Of a stretch of DNA of 5,106 bases, positions 1 to 5,106 are shown in pieces. Made by a program: the position numbers and the translations under genes. Below the pieces are notes generated by a model. That model had not been told where the DNA came from. It searched no databases and worked only from the letters and a program-made list of their open reading frames with translations. The DNA is taken from assembly GCA_964235615.1 (NCBI GenBank), contig CAXSEE010000266.1:1-5106 (forward strand), read 5' to 3'. The stretch is from Lichenicoccus sp964235615 (GTDB taxonomy: Bacteria > Pseudomonadota > Alphaproteobacteria > Acetobacterales > Acetobacteraceae). Every line of letters starts with the position of its first letter. Position 1 is the stretch's first letter.

Positions 1-909
1 GCCCAGATCCTGGCCGCGGGCGGCATCTCGGCCGCGGGACGGCGCATGGGATTGTCGCCCGCGAGCGTCAGCGCAAAGCTCACCGACCTGGAACGTCGGC
101 TGGGCGTCGCCCTGTTTGCGCGCAGTACGCGCGTGCTCCGGCTGACGACGGAAGGCAAACTGTATCTGGCGGCGGCCAGTCCGGTGCTGGACATGTTGGA
201 GGCTGCCGAGGACGCCGCCCGCGCTGCCGCAGCCGGACCGGACCAGGCGAGCGGCGTGGTGCGCCTGGCCGCACCCACCGATGTCGGGCGGCTGCATATC
301 GCCGAGATGGTGAGCCGGTTCATCGCCGAGCATCCTCGCCTCGAGGTGGAGCTGAGCCTTTCCGACACGTTGGCCAGGATGGGGACGGCTGACTTCGACC
401 TTGCTGTCCGTTACGGAGAGATCGACGACATCACCAGCTTGACGTCGACGTCGCTTGCGCCGAACCACCGCCTGATCTGCGGCGCACCAGCGTATTTCGA
501 TCGTGTCGGCCGCCCATCGCAGGCGTCGGACTTGCAGAACCATAATTGCATGTGCCTAAGGACCGCCTCGGCCCGCATCGATCGCTGGCCTGTCGGGCGA
601 AGCTGGGTTGCCGTCACCGGTGACCGCGCTGCCGACGATGGTGGCGTGCTGCGTCTCTGGGCTCTCGGCGGCAGCGGCCTCGTGCTCAAATCCTTCTGGG
701 ACGTGGCCTCGGACCTGGCGGCCGGCCGCCTGGAGAGGGCGTTCCCGGACCTTCCGGCGACCAGGCACCCGTTTCGTCTGATCTGGCCAGGCGGGCGACG
801 GGCTCCCACCAGGGTCCGCCTGCTGGCGGATCATTTGAAGGCAAGCTTCAAACGCCTGATGACTTCGCCCATCCGGGAAGACGGGCGGGGCGTGGCCGCG
901 GAGGATTGA
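1..909 (+). CDS. LysR-type transcriptional regulator, CrgA/DmlR-like (5' partial)
   Basis: This is a DNA-binding regulator of the LysR family; its target genes and inducer cannot be told from the window. The reading frame is open from base 1, so the true start lies upstream, probably only 10-15 codons away judging by usual LysR layout. The first Met seen (base 46) falls inside the helix-turn-helix and is not the start. About 302 residues are visible. The N-terminal winged helix-turn-helix includes GLSPASVSAKLTDLERRLG followed by LFARSTR and LTTEG. The C-terminal effector-binding domain opens with VVRLAAPTDVG and contains FDLAVRYGEI, LAPNHRLICGAPAYF and DLQNHNCMCLR, the pattern of the CrgA/DmlR subgroup. 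The C-terminus is complete and near family length. It converges on the methyltransferase gene with only 2 bases between stop codons. LysR regulators often control a divergently oriented neighbour, which would lie left of the window. Family assignment is firm; function is unknown. Confidence 0.93.
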   Translation, partial: AQILAAGGISAAGRRMGLSPASVSAKLTDLERRLGVALFARSTRVLRLTTEGKLYLAAASPVLDMLEAAEDAARAAAAGPDQASGVVRLAAPTDVGRLHIAEMVSRFIAEHPRLEVELSLSDTLARMGTADFDLAVRYGEIDDITSLTSTSLAPNHRLICGAPAYFDRVGRPSQASDLQNHNCMCLRTASARIDRWPVGRSWVAVTGDRAADDGGVLRLWALGGSGLVLKSFWDVASDLAAGRLERAFPDLPATRHPFRLIWPGGRRAPTRVRLLADHLKASFKRLMTSPIREDGRGVAAED

Positions 910-914
910 TATCA
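907..914. other. 8-bp palindrome holding both convergent stop codons
   Basis: TGATATCA reads the same on both strands. Its left TGA is the stop of the LysR gene, and its right half read in reverse is the TGA stop of the methyltransferase gene. I see no strong stem-loop with a T-tract here, so no intrinsic terminator can be called between the two convergent genes. Transcripts probably overlap at their 3' ends unless terminated by another mechanism such as Rho; this last point is inference. Confidence 0.6.
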
Positions 915-1796
915 GCTATCTTCGGAACCGGTCGGAAGCACTGCGTGATCAGGCGACGGGTCCGGCGTCGCCGCGGCATGTGCTGCCGCATCCCGCCAGC
1001 TCGCCTCCGCGGAAATTGCGTCAGCCGTCCTGCGCAGTCCGACCAGGAACTCCAGCCCGTCCCGCTCGGTGTCGCGGAACAAGCTGCATTCGAGCGCCAT
1101 GACGCCGAACGCCACCAGATCGGCCAGCAGCAGGCAGAAGCGGCGCGGCGTGAACACCCAGCAATGCACATCCTGGTAGCGCCCGGTGGCATGCACGTCG
1201 CGGCAGACGCCTTCCGCCCAGCGGTAGCGCCCAGCGTCGATCGGCGGCGGCGGCGGCGGGCGGCCCGCCCAGACGTCGGCCGCCTCGACCTCGACCACAT
1301 GCAGGAAATAATCGGCGATCCTGGCCAGCGGCGGGGATCGTTCGCCGGCCGCGTGCGCTGCCATCAGGTCGGCCAGTGTGGTCTCGGCGCGATGATGGTC
1401 GAAGCAGAACCGCTTGTCGGGCACCACCAGGCGGATCTCTCCCGACGGCGCCAGCGGCCGGGCGATCATCCGCAGCCAGCCGATCAGGTCCGGCACATGC
1501 TCGATGACGTGCGAGGCGACGATGTAGTCGACGGGGCCATGGCGGCGTGCCAGGGCGTCCAGACCGGGTTCGTCGCAGAGGGCGTCGATCTCCATGATCG
1601 CCGCCGCCTGGACACCGGCGTCGTCGGCGTATTTCGCTCGCAGGCTGGGCGTGTCGGCATGATCGACATACAGCACGCGCCCCATCCCGCGCGTGACGAC
1701 GGGGCGGTCGAGCGGGCCGATCTCGATGCCCAGCAGACGGTCGACGGCAAGCCCTCTGAGCAGGGCGGCATTCCGGGGCGGGAGGCTAATGGACAA
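912..1796 (-). CDS. class I SAM-dependent methyltransferase
   Basis: A 294-residue soluble protein with a methyltransferase type-11-like Rossmann domain. The acceptor substrate is not identifiable. Motif I is the variant LLGIEIGPLDRPVV (residues 21-34), followed by a motif II region VLYVDHAD (41-48). A post-I/motif IV block, VDYIVASHVIEHVPD (89-103), has the SHVIEH signature common in this family, and a further strand, GEIRLVVPDKRFCFDHHR, lies at 119-136. The C-terminal half carries a run of six prolines (180-185) encoded by a perfect CCG repeat, and an aromatic segment with VHCWVFTPRRF (210-220). The start is a TTG at base 1796; no ATG or GTG lies in frame between the preceding in-frame stop and it, and GGAAG sits 9 bases upstream. 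Motif I begins only 20 residues in, so a much later start is unlikely. The gene overlaps the upstream lipoprotein gene by 11 bp, suggesting coupled translation. Related methyltransferases often act in cell-surface glycan pathways, but nothing here proves that. Confidence 0.85.
   Translation of the reverse strand: MSISLPPRNAALLRGLAVDRLLGIEIGPLDRPVVTRGMGRVLYVDHADTPSLRAKYADDAGVQAAAIMEIDALCDEPGLDALARRHGPVDYIVASHVIEHVPDLIGWLRMIARPLAPSGEIRLVVPDKRFCFDHHRAETTLADLMAAHAAGERSPPLARIADYFLHVVEVEAADVWAGRPPPPPPIDAGRYRWAEGVCRDVHATGRYQDVHCWVFTPRRFCLLLADLVAFGVMALECSLFRDTERDGLEFLVGLRRTADAISAEASWRDAAAHAAATPDPSPDHAVLPTGSEDS
1242..1259. repeat. (CGG)6 trinucleotide run
   Basis: Six perfect CGG triplets on the + strand encode six consecutive prolines (CCG codons) in the methyltransferase on the - strand. 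The run keeps reading frame, so slippage would change proline number without breaking the gene. It probably lies in a loop between the methyltransferase core and the C-terminal part; that location is inference. Confidence 0.75.
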
Positions 1797-2244
1797 ACAC
1801 CCTGACTTCCGGCGCGTGCACGGCCGGGTCGGATATCGCCGTCATCTCCACCTGGGCCGCCTGGGCGCCATCGGCGATGATCGCCTCCGCGACAAGACGG
1901 CCGTTGCTGGCCGTGGCGTCGCTCAGGGCCGATGCCTGGGCTGCCGGCGACGCGGCCACCAGTGCCACGCCCTCGACGGTGAACAGCGCGTTGCGCTTGC
2001 GCGCGAGGGCATCTCCCACCGCCCGGCGCAGGTCCGGCTGCCAATCCTCGTCCGCCAGTCCCGAGCGGACCACGAATAACGGCGGCACAGGCCCTGGGCC
2101 GCTGGCGACCCGTGTCGGCGGCACATGCGGCACCGGCGCGCGACCGGCACTGCGGTCGAACGTGCGCTGGTCGACCAGCTTGCAGCCGGGCAACAGCAGG
2201 CAGCAGATGAGGAGGGCGTGCGGACGCGCGCGGAAGACAGGCAT
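1786..2244 (-). CDS. small predicted lipoprotein, possible degenerate OmpA-like C-terminal domain
   Basis: A 152-residue protein that I do not recognise by name. The ATG at 2244 is preferred over a TTG at 2286 because it gives a compact lipoprotein signal peptide: a basic n-region (MPVFRARPH), a hydrophobic core (ALLICCLLLPG) and Cys21 in a lipobox LPGC. Pro at the -2 position is unusual but tolerated in some lipoproteins. No clear Shine-Dalgarno precedes this ATG. Residues 22-54 are proline-rich and look like a flexible tether. Residues 55-151 alternate strand-like and helical stretches and end in EVRVFV. The order (PLFVV, long helix, FTVEGVAL, a helix with LVAEAIIADGA, then the final strand) loosely resembles an OmpA-like periplasmic domain, but the family's conserved Asp and Arg peptidoglycan-binding residues are not evident. 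The likely location is the cell envelope. Its 3' end overlaps the methyltransferase start, indicating a two-gene operon. Confidence 0.68.
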   Translation of the reverse strand: MPVFRARPHALLICCLLLPGCKLVDQRTFDRSAGRAPVPHVPPTRVASGPGPVPPLFVVRSGLADEDWQPDLRRAVGDALARKRNALFTVEGVALVAASPAAQASALSDATASNGRLVAEAIIADGAQAAQVEMTAISDPAVHAPEVRVFVH

Positions 2245-2282
2245 GGCGGCGCACGGTCGCAGGGATCCGGCTGTGCTGCAAG

Positions 2283-2296
2283 GCAAGCCGGCTTGC
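2283..2296. promoter_or_regulatory. perfect 14-bp palindrome, candidate operator
   Basis: GCAAGCCGGCTTGC is a perfect inverted repeat with no spacer. It lies in the 119-bp region between the divergently transcribed lipoprotein and transketolase-like genes and overlaps the -35-like hexamer of the promoter proposed for the latter. A dimeric repressor bound here could control either gene. The alternative is chance in G+C-rich DNA; no regulator is identified. Confidence 0.35.
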
Positions 2297-2320
2297 GGTC
2301 ATGCACCCTCGGCTTATAGC
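2293..2320 (+). promoter_or_regulatory. possible sigma-70-type promoter of the transketolase-like gene
   Basis: A -35-like TTGCGG (2293-2298) is separated by 16 bases from a -10-like TATAGC (2315-2320), which is one of the few A/T-rich spots in the region. Transcription would start near 2327 and leave a leader of about 37 bases before the ATG at 2364. This placement argues against the earlier in-frame ATG at 2301, which would lie inside the promoter. The match to consensus is only partial (3/6 and 4/6). On the other strand the same spot reads TATAAG, so it might also serve the lipoprotein gene, although no -35 is evident there. Confidence 0.3.
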
Positions 2321-2363
2321 TTCGGCATCTCATCGCGGGTCGGGGTCTCATTGCAGGTCGGAT

Positions 2364-4517
2364 ATGGATGCTGAACTGACGCGGGATCGTCTGGCCGCCA
2401 GGAACAGCGAACCTGTGGATGCAGAACCGAGCGGCGCCCTGCCGTGCGGTAGGCCAGCAACTGTCAGGGACCCGTCCGGACTGGGGGATGATCAGCTCTC
2501 CGTCGCGCTTCGCCTCGCCGTGGCACGCCAGCTCCACCGCGGCAGCCACGCGCTCGGGATGGTCGAGGTCGCCAGCGTGCTGTGGAGCCGCTTCCTGCGC
2601 TTCGATGCCGACGATGCCCACTGGCCGGACCGCGACCGCTTCGTGGTCTCCACTGCCCGCTTCGCACCCCTGCTGCGGGCGCTGCTGGAGCTTCTGGGAG
2701 AGCCGGCCACCTGCGAAGCGGCAGCCGAAGACGGGCGTCAGCTGCTGGGCTACGGCCAGCATCCAGCCGTGGAGATGGCGATCGGACCGGCTGGTCAGGG
2801 CATCGCCACGGCGACCGGCATGGCAGTGGCCGAGCGTATCCTGGCGGAGCGCTTCGGCCACTCGCTGGTCGATCATCGAAGCTGGGTGCTGGCCTGCGAG
2901 ACCGACCTTTCCGCCGGCGTGGCACTCGAGGCGGCGGCCCTGGCCGGGCAGATGCGGCTCGAGCGGCTGACGGTGCTGTTCGAACTCGACGCGGGGGATC
3001 CGGACGAGCCGGAAGCCTCGCCTCCGGGGGAAGCGCCGTTCGGTCCGATGGCCCGTTTCGCCGCCTGCGGCTGGTCGGTCCGGCGGGTCGATGCGCAGGA
3101 CCCGGAGGCTATCGCACAGGCCATCGCCAGCGCCGTGCGCGGCCGCCGGCCCAGCCTGATCGCCTGCGTCGTGAAGCGCCGGCCCGAGGCGAAGGCCGAA
3201 TCTAGTCAAATTCCAGAGGCGAAGGCCGAGCCTAGTCAAATTCCGGAGGCCGAGCCTGAGCCCAGGCCCGAGGCTGAGCCCAAAATCGACCAGGTCTTGC
3301 CGGAGCAGACTGCACAGGAAGCCTCTTCTGCACAGGAAGCTTGGCAGGCATGCGGCCGACGCGGCAGCAAGGCACGGCGCAGCTGGCTCAAGCGCCTCGC
3401 CCGGCATCGCCAGTGCGGGGAGTTCGAGCACGCGATCGCCGGACGCCTCCCCACGGGCTGGCGTCGGACCTGGCGCGAGGCCTGGCAGCATCCCGACGTT
3501 GCGGCATCTGCGCCGGAGGCGCAGGGACCGGCCGATGCGAGTGATTGCGGCGCCCGTCGAGGCCTCGACGCGCTGCTGGCGCTGCTGCCGGAGTTCGTCA
3601 GCCTCTCCTGCGAGCCGGTGCAGCCGGGCGCGCCGCCGCCGACCCCACCGTCATCCGGACGCATCGGCCGCACGCTCTCCCTGGGCACCCAGGAACACGG
3701 CATGGCGGCGCTGCTGAACGGCATCGCGCTGCATGGCGGCCTGCTGGCGTGCGGATCGGCCTCGTTCATCGCCGTCGACCGCATGCGTCCCGCCTTGCGG
3801 CTGGGGGCGCTGATGGGCCGCCAGGTGATCCATCTGCTGACCCATGACGGCCTCGCGCTGGGAGAGGACGGCGCCGCCTGGCAGCCGGTCGAGCAGCTCG
3901 CCAGCCTGCGCGCGATGCCCAATGTCGCGGTGTTCCGGCCGGCGGACGGCACCGAGATGATGGAATGCTGGCAGCTTGCCCTGCACCGCAGCACCGGTCC
4001 CAGCGTGATCGCCTTCTCGTCGGGAGTGCCCCCCGACCTGCGCGAGCGGGTCCGGCTGCCGGGTGCGCAGGTCGCGACCCCGATCGGCAACGCCTGCGCC
4101 CTCGGCGGCTACGTGCTGGCCGATCCGCCCGACGGCCGCGCGCGCGACGTGACGCTGATCGCCACCGGCGCCGAGATCACGCTGGCGGTGGCGGCGCGCG
4201 ACCTGCTGATGCAGCAGGGGATCGCCGGCGCCGTGGTCTCGCTGCCGTGCTGGGAGCTGTTCTCGGCGCAGACCGCGGCCTATCGCGAGGCGATCCTCGG
4301 CGCAGCACCTCGGGTCGGCATCGAGGCAGCCTCCGGCTTCGGCTGGGAGCGCTGGCTGGGGCCGGACGGCGTGTTCATCGGGATCGACGATTTCGGCGTC
4401 TCGGCGCCGGCGGACGAGCTCTATCGGCAGTTCGGCCTCACGCCGGAAGCCGTGACCGCGCGGGTCCAGCGCCGCCTCGGCATCCCGCTCTCGCCACCAG
4501 GGCTTCAACACCAATAG
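2364..4517 (+). CDS. divergent transketolase-like protein with altered active site
   Basis: A 717-residue protein with transketolase architecture: thiamine-diphosphate N-domain (about 42-272), linker (273-400), pyrimidine-binding domain (400-565) and C-domain (575-705). Canonical transketolase moves two-carbon ketol units in the pentose phosphate/Calvin pathways. Scaffold motifs are clear: HWPDRDRFVVST (86-97), GPAGQGIATATGMAVAE (141-157), TQEHGM with the catalytic Glu444, LLTHDGLALGEDG (491-503), QPVEQLASLR, and SAPADELYRQFG near the end. Many active-site positions differ. The GHPGAP loop is shortened to GSHALGM, the NGHGS His is Arg, the GDG metal motif reads CET (178-180), the Asn ligand is Asp209, the SHG-loop His is missing, the second His of the GED..THQ block is Trp506, and the phosphate-binding Arg of SRQ is absent (FSSG). 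The ATG at 2364 has AGG 6 bases upstream and is preferred to the ATG at 2301, which would add 21 residues. It lies 62 bp upstream of gap. Activity as a real transketolase is doubtful. Confidence 0.88.
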   Translation: MDAELTRDRLAARNSEPVDAEPSGALPCGRPATVRDPSGLGDDQLSVALRLAVARQLHRGSHALGMVEVASVLWSRFLRFDADDAHWPDRDRFVVSTARFAPLLRALLELLGEPATCEAAAEDGRQLLGYGQHPAVEMAIGPAGQGIATATGMAVAERILAERFGHSLVDHRSWVLACETDLSAGVALEAAALAGQMRLERLTVLFELDAGDPDEPEASPPGEAPFGPMARFAACGWSVRRVDAQDPEAIAQAIASAVRGRRPSLIACVVKRRPEAKAESSQIPEAKAEPSQIPEAEPEPRPEAEPKIDQVLPEQTAQEASSAQEAWQACGRRGSKARRSWLKRLARHRQCGEFEHAIAGRLPTGWRRTWREAWQHPDVAASAPEAQGPADASDCGARRGLDALLALLPEFVSLSCEPVQPGAPPPTPPSSGRIGRTLSLGTQEHGMAALLNGIALHGGLLACGSASFIAVDRMRPALRLGALMGRQVIHLLTHDGLALGEDGAAWQPVEQLASLRAMPNVAVFRPADGTEMMECWQLALHRSTGPSVIAFSSGVPPDLRERVRLPGAQVATPIGNACALGGYVLADPPDGRARDVTLIATGAEITLAVAARDLLMQQGIAGAVVSLPCWELFSAQTAAYREAILGAAPRVGIEAASGFGWERWLGPDGVFIGIDDFGVSAPADELYRQFGLTPEAVTARVQRRLGIPLSPPGLQHQ
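3186..3245 (+). repeat. two-copy 30-bp tandem repeat in the transketolase-like linker
   Basis: Two adjacent 30-bp units (3186-3215 and 3216-3245) differ at only a few bases and encode the decapeptides EAKAESSQIP and EAKAEPSQIP. Degenerate continuation follows as EAEPEPRPEAEPK. Each unit contains the stretch CTAGTCAAATTCC, markedly more A/T-rich than the surrounding coding sequence. The repeat length is a multiple of three, so copy-number change preserves frame. It sits in the linker joining the two transketolase domains. Confidence 0.85.
3311..3340 (+). repeat. 12-bp direct repeat TGCACAGGAAGC, two copies 18 bp apart
   Basis: TGCACAGGAAGC occurs at 3311-3322 and 3329-3340, with an 18-bp period, encoding AQEASS then AQEAWQ in the same linker of the transketolase-like protein. 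Like the 30-bp repeat just upstream it keeps reading frame, and it adds to the picture of a linker that grows by short in-frame duplications. Confidence 0.7.
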
Positions 4518-4579
4518 TCTTGAACCGAAATCTGGGCTCTAACCACATCACCAGTAATACTCAGCAGAGGACCAACGCC
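4518..4579 (+). other. 62-bp A/T-richer spacer between the transketolase-like gene and gap
   Basis: The spacer is visibly less G+C-rich than its flanks. It contains TTGAAC (4520-4525), a partial -35 match, but no -10 hexamer at normal spacing, so I do not call a promoter. No convincing hairpin terminator is present. The upstream gene and gap could therefore be cotranscribed, with possible extra initiation within the spacer. Confidence 0.35.
4566..4571 (+). promoter_or_regulatory. ribosome binding site of gap
   Basis: AGAGGA ends 8 bases before the ATG at 4580. It is the best Shine-Dalgarno match in the window and fixes the gap start, which also agrees with the family's usual N-terminus. Confidence 0.75.
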
Positions 4580-5106
4580 ATGCCAGTCAAGGTTGCCATC
4601 AACGGGTTCGGACGCATCGGCCGCCTGGTGCTTCGCGGCATCATCGAGAGCGGACGCACCGACGTCGTTCCGGTCGCCATCAACGACCTGGGCAGCGTCT
4701 CGGACAACGCCCACCTGCTGCGCTACGACAGCGTGCACGGCCGCTTCCCAGGCGAGGTCCTGGTCGAGGGCGACAGCATCACCATCCACGCCAATGGCCG
4801 CACCTACGGCCCGATAAAGGTGTCCGCCGAGCGCGATCCATCCAAGGTGCCGTACCAGGGCGTCGACGTGGCGATGGAATGCACCGGCCTGTTCACCAAG
4901 AAGGAGTCCGCCTCGGCTCTCATCACCGCCGGGGCGCGAAAAGTGCTGGTCTCGGCGCCGGCGGACGGCGTCGACGCCACCATCGTATACGGCGTCAACC
5001 ACCACACCATCACCAGCGAGATGACCGTCATCTCGAATGCATCGTGCACCACCAACTGCCTGGCGCCGATGGCCCAGGTGCTGGACGGCGCCTACGGCAT
5101 CGAGCG
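4580..5106 (+). CDS. gap: glyceraldehyde-3-phosphate dehydrogenase, type I (3' partial)
   Basis: This enzyme catalyses the NAD(P)-dependent, phosphate-dependent oxidation of glyceraldehyde 3-phosphate to 1,3-bisphosphoglycerate, or the reverse in gluconeogenesis and carbon fixation, in the cytoplasm. The first 175 residues are visible out of a usual length of about 335; the gene continues past the window. Residues 6-15 (AINGFGRIGR) form the Rossmann dinucleotide loop. AINDLG (33-38) keeps the Asp that in related enzymes favours NAD over NADP. AMECTGLF (98-105) and VLVSAPADG (122-130) are family blocks. SNASCTTNCLAP (152-163) carries the catalytic Cys156 (codon at 5045-5047). The ATG at 4580 has a strong ribosome binding site and gives the standard MPVKVAINGFG start. 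It follows the transketolase-like gene on the same strand, the tkt-gap order seen in many alphaproteobacteria, where pgk often comes next. No anomaly is seen. Confidence 0.97.
   Translation, partial: MPVKVAINGFGRIGRLVLRGIIESGRTDVVPVAINDLGSVSDNAHLLRYDSVHGRFPGEVLVEGDSITIHANGRTYGPIKVSAERDPSKVPYQGVDVAMECTGLFTKKESASALITAGARKVLVSAPADGVDATIVYGVNHHTITSEMTVISNASCTTNCLAPMAQVLDGAYGIE

Noticed and set aside
906..1805. A 299-codon open frame on the + strand, antisense to the methyltransferase
   Set aside because: The translation is rich in Arg, Gln and His without family motifs, while the - strand encodes the methyltransferase motifs in order.
2245..2286. TTG at 2286 as the start of the lipoprotein
   Set aside because: It would add 14 residues ahead of a well-formed signal peptide and lies inside the 14-bp palindrome; the ATG at 2244 gives a normal lipoprotein N-terminus.
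2301..2363. Upstream ATG at 2301 as the start of the transketolase-like protein
   Set aside because: It has no Shine-Dalgarno, overlaps the likely promoter, and adds 21 residues (many Ser, His and Arg) with no transketolase counterpart.
3186..3260. Short repeats considered as a CRISPR-like array
   Set aside because: The units are adjacent without spacers, are in frame, and encode a low-complexity peptide linker.
1923..3491. A 522-codon open frame on the - strand, antisense to the transketolase-like gene and the lipoprotein region
   Set aside because: Its translation is biased in Arg, Gly, Leu and Pro with no recognisable motif, and the opposite strand has clear transketolase motifs over most of its length. 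Long antisense frames are expected in G+C-rich DNA.
3651..4514. A 287-codon open frame on the - strand within the transketolase-like gene
   Set aside because: It is a compositional mirror of a strongly G/C-biased coding strand; it has no motif and no ribosome binding site that I can see.
4505..5005. Open frames on the - strand covering the start of gap
   Set aside because: gap is unmistakable on the + strand, and the antisense translation has no recognisable features.

Overview
The window is very G+C-rich, roughly two thirds by eye with strong G/C bias at third codon positions. The protein types suggest an alphaproteobacterium, and the flavour of the genes (a divergent transketolase beside gap, a CrgA/DmlR-type LysR regulator) fits Rhodospirillales/Acetobacteraceae. 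That placement is inference; there is no rRNA or other decisive marker here.

Layout from left to right. (1) Positions 1-909, + strand: a LysR-type regulator whose first residues lie before the window. (2) Positions 912-1796, - strand: a class I SAM-dependent methyltransferase, convergent with the regulator; the two stop codons are separated by 2 bases and share one 8-bp palindrome. (3) Positions 1786-2244, - strand: a small predicted lipoprotein whose 3' end overlaps the methyltransferase start by 11 bp, so the two probably form a translationally coupled pair. (4) Positions 2245-2363: a 119-bp divergent intergenic region with a perfect 14-bp palindrome next to a plausible promoter. (5) Positions 2364-4517, + strand: a long transketolase-like protein that keeps the whole transketolase scaffold but has lost or changed many active-site residues and carries a repetitive charged linker. 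(6) Positions 4580 to the window end, + strand: the N-terminal half of a canonical glyceraldehyde-3-phosphate dehydrogenase, with intact NAD and catalytic motifs.

The right half is a central-carbon block. A tkt-gap pair (often followed by pgk and fba) is common in alphaproteobacteria, but here the tkt position holds a very divergent paralogue, while gap looks entirely normal. The left half (regulator, methyltransferase, lipoprotein) has no evident functional link to it beyond sharing the divergent promoter region.

I see no tRNA, rRNA, CRISPR array, insertion sequence, phage gene or defence system. The item most worth following up is the transketolase-like protein, which may be a pseudoenzyme or an enzyme with altered chemistry.
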